Positions 17,422-26,633 of a stretch of DNA of 64,000 nucleotides are shown here, one piece after another. The notes below the pieces were generated by a model. That model was not told the origin of the DNA. It was given only the letters and a program-made list of their open reading frames with translations, and did not search any database. The stretch comes from Flavobacteriales bacterium (GTDB taxonomy: Bacteria > Bacteroidota > Bacteroidia > Flavobacteriales_F > PHOS-HE28). The translations under genes were made by a program, and so were the position numbers. Location: NCBI GenBank assembly GCA_020635655.1, contig JACJZI010000007.1, forward strand, positions 168,724 through 232,723, read 5' to 3'. Every line of letters starts with the position of its first letter. The first letter of the stretch is position 1.

Positions 17422-20400
17422 GTGGTCATCCCCGCCCATCGGTCACTGATCGGCACCGTGCTCCTTCTCGGAGCCCTTCACGGCGCTTTTGCGCAAGACC
17501 TCCATTTCCAGCACCTCACGACCGCGGATGGTCTGAGCGACAACGCCATCACCTGCGTGTTCGAGGACCGGGCCGGGTACATCTGGGTGGGCACCGAGCA
17601 TGGTCTGGACCGCTACGACGGCAACCGCGTCGACCGCTTCCGTGACCTGGACCCGCAACTGGACGATGATCACATCACGGGGATCGTTCAGGAATTGAAC
17701 GGCGTGCTATGGATCACCACGCTGGGCGACGGCCTGGTGCGACTGGATCCCGTGCGGCGCACCGCTCGACGCTTTCGCCACAGCACCACGGACGCTTCCT
17801 CGATCGGTGGGGACCGATTGAACTGCGTCCTCGACCTGAACGATACCACGCTGTCGATCGGCGCTGAGCAACCCGCGCTCATCTTCATGGACAAGCGCAC
17901 GTTCACGTTCACCAACTGGAGCGACAGCAGCAGCGTTTCCCCCGGTGCTGCGGACCATCCGGCAAAGCCGATCAACGGCTGGTGCCACGCCATCGTGCCA
18001 TTGAGCAACGGTCGCCTCTGGTTCGGCATGCTGAACAACCACTACAGCTTCATCGCGGACCGGTCCACCGGTCAAGTGCGCGACACGCTCTTCATCGTGC
18101 GACCCGCCGCGCAGACGCATACGTGCGCGGTGGAGATGAACGGCATGCTCTATTGCGGAGGTTGGCAGGACGGCATCGACCGCCTGGACCTGGACCACCC
18201 GGAAAAGCGTTCACTGATCGACCTGCCGGACCAGGTGACCGGCCTGGTGCCTTGGAACGGTGGGCTGCTCGTCGCAACAAGGGACAGCGGACTGGTATGG
18301 ATCAATGAAGGCGATGCCATGCGCCGAGGCTGCCGCCATGAGCGCACCGATCCATCCAGCCTCGCCAGCGACCGCCTGCGCTGCCTGTTGCGCGACCGTG
18401 GCGGTAACCTGTGGGTGGGCACGGAGGACGGCCTGGACGTGTATGCTCCCATGGTGTGGCGTACGCGAACGATCCCACTGGCCACGGGAGCTGGTCACGC
18501 GGCCGATATCCTCTTCTTCGGTATCGAGGAACGCACGAGCAGCCTGATCGACGTGTTCACCTCGGAAGGCCTCTTCCATGTGGACCTACGGACCGCCAAG
18601 GTCGATCTGGAACCCCTCGTGCTCAACCGACGCAGGTACCAACCGACGGTCCAATGCGAACTGGCCGACGGGCGACGCCTGATCGGCACCGAGACCGGGA
18701 TCCTTGAACGCGGTCGCGCACTGGAGAACACACTGGAAGGCGTGCAGTTCATGGAGCCGGACGGCGATGTGTTCGCTCCAGGCGATCTTTTCCAGGTGCG
18801 TGGGATGATCGCCGACGATGGAGCCCCGCACGATCGGATGATCATCGCAGCGCTCGGTTTCGGGATGCGAAGCCTTGATCTTGACAAGGGTGTGATCGAG
18901 CCGAAAGCCCCGGAGGGAGATCGCTGGAATTCCACCACCTGGAACCAGGTGCGTCGGCTGGTGCGCGATGCGGATGGCCGTTACTGGGGCGCCACGGCGG
19001 CCGGTGTGATGCGCTGGGATCCCCCGACGGGCCTGGTCCGCTACTGGGGCGAGGAGGAAGGTCTGCTCGACGGGGACGTCCGCGATCTCGTCATCAGCCG
19101 CGATAAGCTGTACGTGCTCATGAGCAGCAGGCTCGCAACGATCGTGTCGGACCACCTGTCGACCCTCCCGGCCCCACCAGGCGATGTGGCATCCCTTTTC
19201 GGCGCCACGCGCGATGACCATGGCCGGTTATGGTGCACCAGCGATGACGGACTCCTGCGGTTCGATCCCCGCGACCGCTCATGGATGCGCGTGCCTGTGA
19301 ACGACGGAAGCCGTTTTCGAAAGCTCTCCCGGGCCATCATCACGCTGCGCGATGGACGCCTGGCCCTTTGTGCGAACAATACGCTGCTGCTGTTGGATCC
19401 GTCCGACCACGACATACCACCAGTCCTCCCCGAACCCGTGCTCATCTCCGCGGAGAGCGCGGGACATGCCCTTGCGGTGAGGGACGCCACCGCTTCATTG
19501 AGCTACCGCGGCAGTGTGATCGACATCACCGTGAGCGCATTGCGACCGGCGGGCCCCGGCCCATTGGAGTTCGCATACCGCCTGGACGATGTGGAGAGCG
19601 ACTGGCGCGTGACGAGCGCCCGCGAGGCGATCCGCTACGCCGGCGTGCCCGTCGGCGCACACCGCCTGCTGGTGAGGGTGCGTGACGCTTTCGGCCGGCA
19701 AGGTCCCGAACACGTGCTGCTCACCATCACCGTCACCGCGCCGTTCTGGTTGCGCTGGTGGTTCCATGCGTTGCTCGCCGTGGCGGTGAGCGGCGGCGTG
19801 CTCTGGTGGTCGCGGTATCGCCTGCAACAGGCGCTCAAGCTCCAGGCCGTGCGCAACCGCATCGCCAGCGATCTGCACGACGAGGTGGGCAGCTCGCTCA
19901 GCTCCATCACCATCGGCTCGCAGCTCGCCTCCCAGTTGAGCGGTCCGGAGAGCGAACAGGTGAGGCAGCTGCTGGCGCGCATCGGCGAGACGAGCAGCGC
20001 GAGCCTGCGCAGCATGAGCGACATCGTGTGGGCGATCGACCCCAAGAACGACGAGGGCGAGGCGCTGGTGAAGCGCATGCGGCGCATCGCCAGCGAGCTG
20101 TTGGAGAGCAAGGGTGTGACCGTGGAGATGAGCGTGAGTGGCGGTGTGGAGGAATTGAAGCTGCCGATGAACGCCCGCAAGGAGCTCGTGCTGATCTACA
20201 AGGAAGCGGTGCACAATGCGAGCAGGTACAGTGGGGCCTCGCTGGTGGAGGTGTCGCTCGCGCGGCGCAATGGAATGCTCACCCTCAACGTCCGGGACAA
20301 CGGCCGGGGCTTCGACCCCGCGCTGCATCCGGACGGTCACGGCCTGGGAAGCATGAAGCGCCGGGGCGCCGCGCTGGGCGGTGAAGTGCGGATCGACAGC

Positions 20401-20460
20401 GCGACCGGTCAGGGGACCGAGGTGAGCGTGCGGGTGGACCTCACGAGAATTCGGGATTGA
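17422..20460 (+). CDS. Propeller-type sensor histidine kinase (HisKA_3)
   Basis: The 1012-residue product has a signal peptide, a large periplasmic sensor of regulator-propeller repeats (about residues 25-690; for example GYIWVGTEHGLDRYDG and GNLWVGTEDGLDVY), a Y_Y_Y-type domain (about 700-770), one membrane helix (about 775-797), a HisKA_3 dimerisation domain with phosphoacceptor His819 (SDLHDEVGSSLSS), and a HATPase domain with N box (KEAVHNASRYSG) and G boxes (DNGRGFD, GHGLGSM). It senses an external ligand and signals to the NarL-type regulator just upstream. It lacks the receiver and AraC domains of hybrid HTCS proteins. The start is a GTG; no nearby ATG keeps the signal peptide. Confidence 0.93.
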   Translation: MVIPAHRSLIGTVLLLGALHGAFAQDLHFQHLTTADGLSDNAITCVFEDRAGYIWVGTEHGLDRYDGNRVDRFRDLDPQLDDDHITGIVQELNGVLWITTLGDGLVRLDPVRRTARRFRHSTTDASSIGGDRLNCVLDLNDTTLSIGAEQPALIFMDKRTFTFTNWSDSSSVSPGAADHPAKPINGWCHAIVPLSNGRLWFGMLNNHYSFIADRSTGQVRDTLFIVRPAAQTHTCAVEMNGMLYCGGWQDGIDRLDLDHPEKRSLIDLPDQVTGLVPWNGGLLVATRDSGLVWINEGDAMRRGCRHERTDPSSLASDRLRCLLRDRGGNLWVGTEDGLDVYAPMVWRTRTIPLATGAGHAADILFFGIEERTSSLIDVFTSEGLFHVDLRTAKVDLEPLVLNRRRYQPTVQCELADGRRLIGTETGILERGRALENTLEGVQFMEPDGDVFAPGDLFQVRGMIADDGAPHDRMIIAALGFGMRSLDLDKGVIEPKAPEGDRWNSTTWNQVRRLVRDADGRYWGATAAGVMRWDPPTGLVRYWGEEEGLLDGDVRDLVISRDKLYVLMSSRLATIVSDHLSTLPAPPGDVASLFGATRDDHGRLWCTSDDGLLRFDPRDRSWMRVPVNDGSRFRKLSRAIITLRDGRLALCANNTLLLLDPSDHDIPPVLPEPVLISAESAGHALAVRDATASLSYRGSVIDITVSALRPAGPGPLEFAYRLDDVESDWRVTSAREAIRYAGVPVGAHRLLVRVRDAFGRQGPEHVLLTITVTAPFWLRWWFHALLAVAVSGGVLWWSRYRLQQALKLQAVRNRIASDLHDEVGSSLSSITIGSQLASQLSGPESEQVRQLLARIGETSSASLRSMSDIVWAIDPKNDEGEALVKRMRRIASELLESKGVTVEMSVSGGVEELKLPMNARKELVLIYKEAVHNASRYSGASLVEVSLARRNGMLTLNVRDNGRGFDPALHPDGHGLGSMKRRGAALGGEVRIDSATGQGTEVSVRVDLTRIRD

Positions 20461-20463
20461 TGG
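20444..20463. repeat. 20-bp exact repeat, copy 2
   Basis: Same 20 bases as 13648-13667. Here they encode the last residues of the kinase (T-R-I-R-D-stop) and lie 42 bp before the start of another T9SS repeat protein. Confidence 0.7.
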
Positions 20464-20505
20464 ATCGACGTGCATGATGTCGCTTTGGTGCACGAACCAA
20501 GGCCC

Positions 20506-23500
20506 ATGCGCTCGCTCCTTCCCGTCCTGTGCTGCTTCTGCACCTTCGCGCTGCACGCGCAGCCCACTTTCCAATGGGCCGAGACCGTGCCCAATGTGGT
20601 TACCCCCGGCGAGTTCACGAGCATCGTTGACGCTGACGTCTCCTCGGATGGCACCGTCTGCCTTACCGGATGGTCCAATGGCCCGCGCACGATCGTGGCA
20701 GACACCATCGTGGGAGGAAGTTTTGTGGCCCGCTACGACACCAGCGGCAACTGTTTGTGGGCGGCAAGTCCCGGCGGCACGGCGATCGCGTTGAGCAGTT
20801 CCAACGACGTCTACCTGGTGGGCTCCTTCTCGGGGACCATGCAGTTCGCAGGATCGATGCTCACCGCTGCCGGGCAGGATCCCTTCGTGGCGAAGTATGA
20901 CGCGAACGGGCAGCAACAATGGGCTCGGAAGATGGGCGGGGCCCAGGATGACAAGGCCTTGAGCGTCGCCGTCGATGGCCTCGGTCGTGTTCACGTGTGC
21001 GGTTACTTCCAAGGCACGGCCACCTTCGGCCCCACCACATTGGTGGCCACGCACGATACCACGGGCTTCCATACCACGCTCGATCCGAATGGCAACTTCG
21101 AGTGGGCCGTGCGCGCCGGCGGATTGACGTCCTGGAACCCTTTCTTGGACCACAACAGGGCCATCACCTGCGATGCGCTCGGTAACAGTTATGTGGCCGG
21201 TGTGTTCAATGGGACCGCCAGCTTCGGGAGCACGATGCTGACCACGACGGGTTTCGACCAGGTCTTCCTCGCCCGCTTCGATGCCGGAGGCAACTGTTCG
21301 TGGGTGCAGGCCATGGGCGCGAACTATGGGAACATCCTGCGCGATATCGCATTCTCCACCACCGGCGGTGTCTATGTCTGCGGCAACTTCTGGGGACCGC
21401 AAGGGGTTTTCGGCAGCACCACCATTACCAACACGAACGTGAACACCGAGGAACTCTTCCTGGCTTGCTACGACGCGAACGGCAATGGGCTGTGGGCCCA
21501 ATCGATCGCTCCTTCCTCCGGTTACGAAGCGTTCAACAGCCTGAACACGGACGACGCCGGGAACGCCTGGTTGTGTGGTTCGATCCCACTGGGAAGCTCA
21601 TCGCAGATCGGATCCTTCCCGATCGGCGATGATCCCTTCCTCGCGGAGTTCGATGCGACCGGGAACGTCCTATTCGCCGGGAACGTCATAGATGCCTTCT
21701 ACCTCCGCCATGCCGGAGGTAGCGGCGGCAACCACTTCCTATTTGGAAACTATGGCGGCACCGAATTCGACCCTGGCAGCGGCGAAGTGATCCACGCCGC
21801 CCTCATGAGCGGTCATGAGGGCTTCCTGGCCCGTTACCACGACGACCTTGGTTTTCATTGGATGCGCCGGATCGGCTTGCATGGTGCGGCCTACGACGGC
21901 GCGACCGGTGTAGCCGTGGATCCCGCAGGCAACGTCTATTCAAGCGGGAACTTCGTCACCACGGCCATCCTCTGCGGGGATACGTTGCGCGCGCCATTGG
22001 CGGCCATGCGCAGCTGGCTGAACAAGCGCGATGCGAACGGTGCCTGCGTGTGGAACAAGCAGCTGCGCTGCATCGAGCCCGAGGCGATGTGCAACGTGCA
22101 GGCGTTCGCGCGGGCCGGCAACGGCGATCTGCTGCTCGCGGGCGAATTCACCGGCACGCTCGACCTGACCACGGTGCAATTGATCGCCAACGGTCCCGGG
22201 GACCTGTTCCTGGCTCGCTTCGATGAGAACGGCAACTGCCTCTGGGCGATCAATGAGGGCGGCACTGGCTCGCCCAGCGCGGGCTCTGTGACCGAAGCGC
22301 CGAACGGGAACATTCTCCTGGCCGGCTCTTTCAGCGGCAATGCGACCATAGCCGGCAACGGTCTGGTCAGCTCGGGCCAGACCGATGGATTCATCGCCCG
22401 CTACGATGCGAGCGGAAACGGCCTTTGGTGCAGGTCCTTCGGTGGTGCCAGCTGGGAGAACGGATCGGGAATAGCAGTGGATAGCGCGGGCAATGCCTAT
22501 GTGACCGGCCGGTTCACGACCTCAGCCACATTCGATGCGCTCACCGTGAACGGAGCCGGCGACGCTGACCTGTACCTGGCCAAATACGATCCCAATGGGA
22601 ACCTGGTGTGGCTCACGGGCAGCACGGGCGCCGGATGGAAGCAAGCGACATCGGTGGTGGTGGGCACCAGCGGCCAGGTGTACATCACAGGTCAATACAC
22701 CGGCGAGATGACCATTTGTACGAACACGCTCGTCGGCGACAACACGACCCCCCATCCCTTCCTCAGCTGTTTCAGCGCGAACGGTGGATTGCTCTGGCAA
22801 CACGACTATCCGTGCTCGGGCGGGGGCAGCGGCTCCAACATCGCCGCACGCCCCGGTGGCGATATCGTTCTCACCGGCGGATTCTCGGGCGACCTCACCG
22901 TGGATGGCTTCATCCTGAACGCGCAAGGCGCTGCGGATGCTTGGGTGGCCGCCTTCAATTCGGCAGGCGATGCGCTCTGGGCACATGCCATGTCGGGCAC
23001 CGACCCGCTCTGGGACTTCGCCAGCGGACTGGACCTTGACGCCGATGCGAACAATGTGATCGTGTCAGGCTCGTTCGGCGACTTCTACTTCACCGCGTTC
23101 GATCAAAATGTCGGCAGCTTCTATTTCGTTCCCGGCGACCCCGGCACCTTGCGCACCGCTCCCAACGCATCCGATGCCTTCGTGGTGAAGTTCGGATCGA
23201 TCGAGAACATCTCGCCGCCGTTCAACCCGGCCGGTTGCGATGGAACGGTGCAGGTCGCGGAGGCGGGCGCAGCGCCGGTCGGTCTGCTCATCGCCCCCAA
23301 CCCCGTCCATCGCTTCTGCACCGTGCAAGGCCCCTTGATCAGCACGGGAACCGTGATCCGCGTGCGCGACATGTCCGGGCGCGAGGTGAGCGTGCCGGCA
23401 TGCATCGCAGCTGGCACCATGACGCTGGACGCCACGGAACTGGCGCCGGGGACGTACGCCGTCGATGTTCGATCCGCCCGGGGACGGGCCACCGGCCGGC

Positions 23501-23514
23501 TGGTGAAGCAGTGA
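20506..23514 (+). CDS. Large SBBP-repeat T9SS protein
   Basis: The 1002-residue product has a signal peptide (LLPVLCCFCTFALHAQ) and about fifteen SBBP-type beta-propeller repeats, recognisable by DxxGNxYVTGxF, then FLARYDxxGNxLW. It ends in a type A T9SS sorting domain (IAPNPVHRFCTVQ to TGRLVKQ). Such proteins are large surface or released beta-propellers with unknown ligands. The ATG at 20506 is chosen over a GTG at 20470 because the signal peptide begins there. It lies 45 bp after the kinase gene and may belong to the same transcript; it converges with the thioesterase gene. Confidence 0.85.
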   Translation: MRSLLPVLCCFCTFALHAQPTFQWAETVPNVVTPGEFTSIVDADVSSDGTVCLTGWSNGPRTIVADTIVGGSFVARYDTSGNCLWAASPGGTAIALSSSNDVYLVGSFSGTMQFAGSMLTAAGQDPFVAKYDANGQQQWARKMGGAQDDKALSVAVDGLGRVHVCGYFQGTATFGPTTLVATHDTTGFHTTLDPNGNFEWAVRAGGLTSWNPFLDHNRAITCDALGNSYVAGVFNGTASFGSTMLTTTGFDQVFLARFDAGGNCSWVQAMGANYGNILRDIAFSTTGGVYVCGNFWGPQGVFGSTTITNTNVNTEELFLACYDANGNGLWAQSIAPSSGYEAFNSLNTDDAGNAWLCGSIPLGSSSQIGSFPIGDDPFLAEFDATGNVLFAGNVIDAFYLRHAGGSGGNHFLFGNYGGTEFDPGSGEVIHAALMSGHEGFLARYHDDLGFHWMRRIGLHGAAYDGATGVAVDPAGNVYSSGNFVTTAILCGDTLRAPLAAMRSWLNKRDANGACVWNKQLRCIEPEAMCNVQAFARAGNGDLLLAGEFTGTLDLTTVQLIANGPGDLFLARFDENGNCLWAINEGGTGSPSAGSVTEAPNGNILLAGSFSGNATIAGNGLVSSGQTDGFIARYDASGNGLWCRSFGGASWENGSGIAVDSAGNAYVTGRFTTSATFDALTVNGAGDADLYLAKYDPNGNLVWLTGSTGAGWKQATSVVVGTSGQVYITGQYTGEMTICTNTLVGDNTTPHPFLSCFSANGGLLWQHDYPCSGGGSGSNIAARPGGDIVLTGGFSGDLTVDGFILNAQGAADAWVAAFNSAGDALWAHAMSGTDPLWDFASGLDLDADANNVIVSGSFGDFYFTAFDQNVGSFYFVPGDPGTLRTAPNASDAFVVKFGSIENISPPFNPAGCDGTVQVAEAGAAPVGLLIAPNPVHRFCTVQGPLISTGTVIRVRDMSGREVSVPACIAAGTMTLDATELAPGTYAVDVRSARGRATGRLVKQ

Positions 23515-23541
23515 TGGCCCGACGGACGCGATCGCCGTTCC

Positions 23542-23988
23542 CTACCCCTTGGCCTCGAGTTCCTCGAAATCCTCCGTCCGCGGCAGCCTGAGGAAGCCCT
23601 CCATCAGGTGGGCGGGGGGAGTGGTGAGCTTCCGGGCCTGCGTATCGATCCATGCGCCGTCCACGTTCAATTCCGCGCACAGCGTACCATCGTCGCGCAG
23701 GAAATGATGCCGCATGCTCCAGCGGGACCCGTCCGGGCGGCAGCGGCTTAGCCGCAGCTCGATCACGATCGTGTCGGTGTGCCGGATCTCCCGGCGGAAG
23801 ATGCACTCCTCGCGGAAAAGGATCGGCCCGAAATGCGCCTGCTGCATCTTGGCCGGGGTCAGGTCGATGGCGAAAAGCCAGCCGACACGCGCCTGGGCAC
23901 CCAACGTGTAGTACACATCATGGCGCAGGTGGAAGTTGGGGTCCATGTCGGCCCAGCGCAGGTGCACCGGAAAGCGGAATTCATCCAT
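23542..23988 (-). CDS. Acyl-CoA thioesterase (hot-dog fold, 4HBT)
   Basis: The 148-residue product has the hot-dog catalytic region WADMDPNFHLRHDVYY, equivalent to the RWxDxDxxGHVNN motif of 4-hydroxybenzoyl-CoA thioesterase-like enzymes, with Asp in the catalytic position. It is probably a cytoplasmic acyl-CoA thioesterase of unknown chain preference. The ATG at 23988 is preferred over a GTG two codons upstream. A decayed paralog of its C-terminal half is at 13406-13617. It is divergent from the secreted esterase gene and converges on the SBBP protein gene. Confidence 0.85.
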   Translation of the reverse strand: MDEFRFPVHLRWADMDPNFHLRHDVYYTLGAQARVGWLFAIDLTPAKMQQAHFGPILFREECIFRREIRHTDTIVIELRLSRCRPDGSRWSMRHHFLRDDGTLCAELNVDGAWIDTQARKLTTPPAHLMEGFLRLPRTEDFEELEAKG

Positions 23989-24073
23989 GGCCACGAAGGT
24001 CGCGGTTCCATGGGGTCCAGAGGTCGCCGATCTCGAACATGCAGCCTGTGACCCCGACCGTCCGGTACGTCAC

Positions 24074-24081
24074 TACCTTGC
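24074..24081 (+). promoter_or_regulatory. Candidate -7 box TACCTTGC
   Basis: Near match to TAnnTTTG, 14 bp before the ATG of the secreted esterase gene. Confidence 0.3.
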
Positions 24082-24095
24082 CAGATACGATCGCC

Positions 24096-25571
24096 ATGCG
24101 GACACCCATTCTCCCCTTCCTGCTAGTGACAGGCCTGCTTCCGCGGTCGAGCCATGCCCAGGACCATGTCACTCCCGGCCAGTTCACCTTCACGGTGGAC
24201 AGCGGCCTGGTCTACGGCTGGGACACCAACTACGTAGGCGCGATCGACACCCTGCGCCTGGACCTGTACAAGCCCATCGGCACCAGCGAGGCACATCGCC
24301 CGCTGCTCGTATTGGTGCATGGCGGCACCTGGCTCGGCGGTTGTCGCAATGACCCCTCTTCAGGCGTGGTGCCGCTCGCGCGCGAGTTCGCCGGACGCGG
24401 ATACGTCGTGGCCTCAGTGGACTATCGTCTTGGCTGGCACAAGGACGACTTCGTGCAGACACCTGCGGGCCCGCCGATCTGGCCCGATGGTTATCTGGCC
24501 CTTTACCCGGCCGACAGCGCCGAGATCAAGCGGGCACTTTACCGCGGCATGCAGGACGTCAAGGGCGCGATCCGTTGGCTGAAGGCCCGTGCCGATCAGG
24601 ACAGCATCTGCACGGATAAGGTCTTCGTCGGCGGTGAAAGTGCAGGGGCTTTCGTGGCCCTGGCCGTTGGGCTCCTGGACCGGCCGGACGAGAAGCCGGA
24701 AGCGTGCATGGCCCTCCCGGATGCCCCTCCACCCTACTCCGCACTCCTGAACGCCACCGAACTGGAATGTCAACGGACCACCTACACCGTGGACAGCACC
24801 ATGCTGCATCGACCCGACCTCGGACCCGTAGCGGGCGATCTCAACCTCAACGGCTTCGATGCCTCCGTGATCGGCGTGGCCGACTTCTTCGGGGGCATGC
24901 CCTACGAAGCATTCACACAGGATTGGATCCAGGGCGTGGACACCCCGGCGATCTACCTCTACCACCAGACCTGCGACGGGATCGTCCTGTTCCATTCCGG
25001 CAAGCCGTACACCACGCTTTCCGCCAACTGCGATCTGGGTGCCACGCCCTGGCACTATCAATACCCCACCATGAAAGGCAGCGGACGGGTCGCGGCTTAT
25101 CTCGCCGCACTGGCGGACCCTCCCGTGATGACGACCGACCTCGATCCCTGTGATCCGTTCGACACGAACATCGCCCTCTTCGAATGCCTTCGCTACGCGA
25201 ACAATGGCAGCTACCACTTCATGGCGAACGTTCCGTTGAGGGCCGCGCATCTCGCCGCGTTCTGGGGGCCGTTGGCGGACGATCCGGCGCCGTGCCTGGG
25301 GACGGTCATCCCGGGACAGGACAGCGACCGACCTTCCATACACCCCCAGCCCGCCCTCGACCATGTCGTAGTGCGATCGGGATCTTTGCGCCCAGGCGAT
25401 CCCTTCAGTCTCTTCGCACTGGATGGTCGCGAACTGAGTAGCGGCACGTGCAACGGGGCACCCGGTGAAGTGCGGGTCGAATGGTACGGTGATCTTCCTC
25501 CAGGGACCTACCTCCTGATCGTCCACGGTCCGCGCCTGCCGGTTGTGGTCAAGTGCCTGGTCGGCCCCTGA
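24096..25571 (+). CDS. Secreted alpha/beta-hydrolase (esterase) with T9SS-like C-terminus
   Basis: The 491-residue product has a signal peptide (LPFLLVTGLLPRSSHAQ) and an alpha/beta-hydrolase domain of carboxylesterase/BD-FAE type: the oxyanion motif LVHGGTW and the nucleophile elbow GGESAGAF. A late catalytic His is plausible in SYHFMANVP. The last ~80 residues (IHPQPALDHVVVRSG to KCLVGP) form a T9SS-like sorting domain. Many paired Cys residues fit an extracytoplasmic enzyme. Substrate unknown. The ATG at 24096 is preferred; the longer frame upstream overlaps the divergent thioesterase gene. Confidence 0.82.
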   Translation: MRTPILPFLLVTGLLPRSSHAQDHVTPGQFTFTVDSGLVYGWDTNYVGAIDTLRLDLYKPIGTSEAHRPLLVLVHGGTWLGGCRNDPSSGVVPLAREFAGRGYVVASVDYRLGWHKDDFVQTPAGPPIWPDGYLALYPADSAEIKRALYRGMQDVKGAIRWLKARADQDSICTDKVFVGGESAGAFVALAVGLLDRPDEKPEACMALPDAPPPYSALLNATELECQRTTYTVDSTMLHRPDLGPVAGDLNLNGFDASVIGVADFFGGMPYEAFTQDWIQGVDTPAIYLYHQTCDGIVLFHSGKPYTTLSANCDLGATPWHYQYPTMKGSGRVAAYLAALADPPVMTTDLDPCDPFDTNIALFECLRYANNGSYHFMANVPLRAAHLAAFWGPLADDPAPCLGTVIPGQDSDRPSIHPQPALDHVVVRSGSLRPGDPFSLFALDGRELSSGTCNGAPGEVRVEWYGDLPPGTYLLIVHGPRLPVVVKCLVGP

Positions 25572-25585
25572 CCTGTCGGCCTTCC

Positions 25586-25593
25586 TACATTCG
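25586..25593 (+). promoter_or_regulatory. Candidate -7 box TACATTCG, 5 bp before ATG
   Basis: One mismatch to TAnnTTTG and 5 bp from the mnmH ATG, predicting a leaderless mnmH-selD transcript. Confidence 0.5.
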
Positions 25594-25598
25594 GTGCG

Positions 25599-26633
25599 AT
25601 GGTCCGGCCTTGCGACGTCACGGAGTTCCTTCATGGTGATCTGCCGATGATCGATGTGCGATCCCCCGGAGAGTTCGCACGTGGACACATCCCCGGTGCG
25701 CACTCGCTCCCCCTGTTCTCCGATGAGGAACGCGCGGTGGTCGGAACGCTCTACAAGCAGAAGGGTCGTGAGCAGGCCGTGCTGGAAGGCCTGCGCATCG
25801 TGGGTCCGAAGCTCGCCGGCATCGTGGAACAGGCGCGGCAGGTGGCACCCGGTGGACGGATCGCCGTGCATTGTTGGAGGGGTGGCGAACGCAGCGGCAG
25901 CGTGGCGTGGCTGCTGGACAAGGCCGGTTTCGCGGAGGTCGTCACGCTGAAGAAGGGCTACAAGGCATTCCGGCACCATGTCCTGTCATCGTTCCTTGGA
26001 CCACCTGCGTTCATGGTCGTGGGCGGATACACAGGAAGTGGCAAGACCGAGGTCCTGGGTGCCCTGCGCGATCGCGGCGAACAGGTGATCGACCTCGAAG
26101 GGCTCGCGAACCATCGGGGGTCCTCGTTCGGTGCGCTCGGACTTCCACCCCAACCAACGACGGAACATTTCGAGAATCTGTTGTGGGACGCCCTGCACCG
26201 GCTCGACCGCACCCGCATCACCTGGATCGAGGACGAGAGCATGATGATCGGGCGTGTGAAGCTGCCCGATCGGATCCACGCTTCGATCCGCCGGTCGCAC
26301 ATGCTGTTCCTGGAAATACCTGCGGAGGAGCGCGCCAGGCATTCGGTCGCGGTCTATGGAGCGAGCGACCGCGACGCACTGCGCGCCGCTACCCAGCGCA
26401 TCGAAAAGCGGCTCGGCCCGCAACATTGCAAAGCGGCCTTGGAGGCGATCGATGGTGGTGATCTCGTTCACGCGGCCCGCATCACCCTTACCTACTACGA
26501 CAAGACCTACGCACGCGGCGTCTCCGCACGGGATCCCATGCGCGTCCGTCGCATCGCACATCCCCTGGTGGAACCGGACGCCATCGCACGCATGCTCATG
26601 GAGAACACCCTTGCCCCACATGCCGGACAATGA
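25599..26633 (+). CDS. mnmH: tRNA 2-selenouridine synthase
   Basis: The 344-residue product (also called SelU or YbbB) replaces the sulfur of 2-thiouridine at the tRNA wobble position with selenium, using selenophosphate and a geranylated intermediate. The N-terminal rhodanese domain carries the active Cys92 in HCWRGGERS. The C-terminal P-loop NTPase domain starts at about residue 138 with GGYTGSGKT. Length is normal for the family. Its last 14 bases overlap the start of selD, which makes the selenium donor, so the two are translationally coupled. Confidence 0.95.
   Translation: MVRPCDVTEFLHGDLPMIDVRSPGEFARGHIPGAHSLPLFSDEERAVVGTLYKQKGREQAVLEGLRIVGPKLAGIVEQARQVAPGGRIAVHCWRGGERSGSVAWLLDKAGFAEVVTLKKGYKAFRHHVLSSFLGPPAFMVVGGYTGSGKTEVLGALRDRGEQVIDLEGLANHRGSSFGALGLPPQPTTEHFENLLWDALHRLDRTRITWIEDESMMIGRVKLPDRIHASIRRSHMLFLEIPAEERARHSVAVYGASDRDALRAATQRIEKRLGPQHCKAALEAIDGGDLVHAARITLTYYDKTYARGVSARDPMRVRRIAHPLVEPDAIARMLMENTLAPHAGQ

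Noticed and set aside
13648..20463. Recombination attachment sites flanking a mobile island
   Set aside because: The 20-bp repeats enclose a normal gene block with no integrase, and one copy is a coding 3' end of a kinase.
19495..21501. 668-codon minus-strand frame across kinase and SBBP genes
   Set aside because: Crosses the border of two plus-strand genes and has no start signal or domain.
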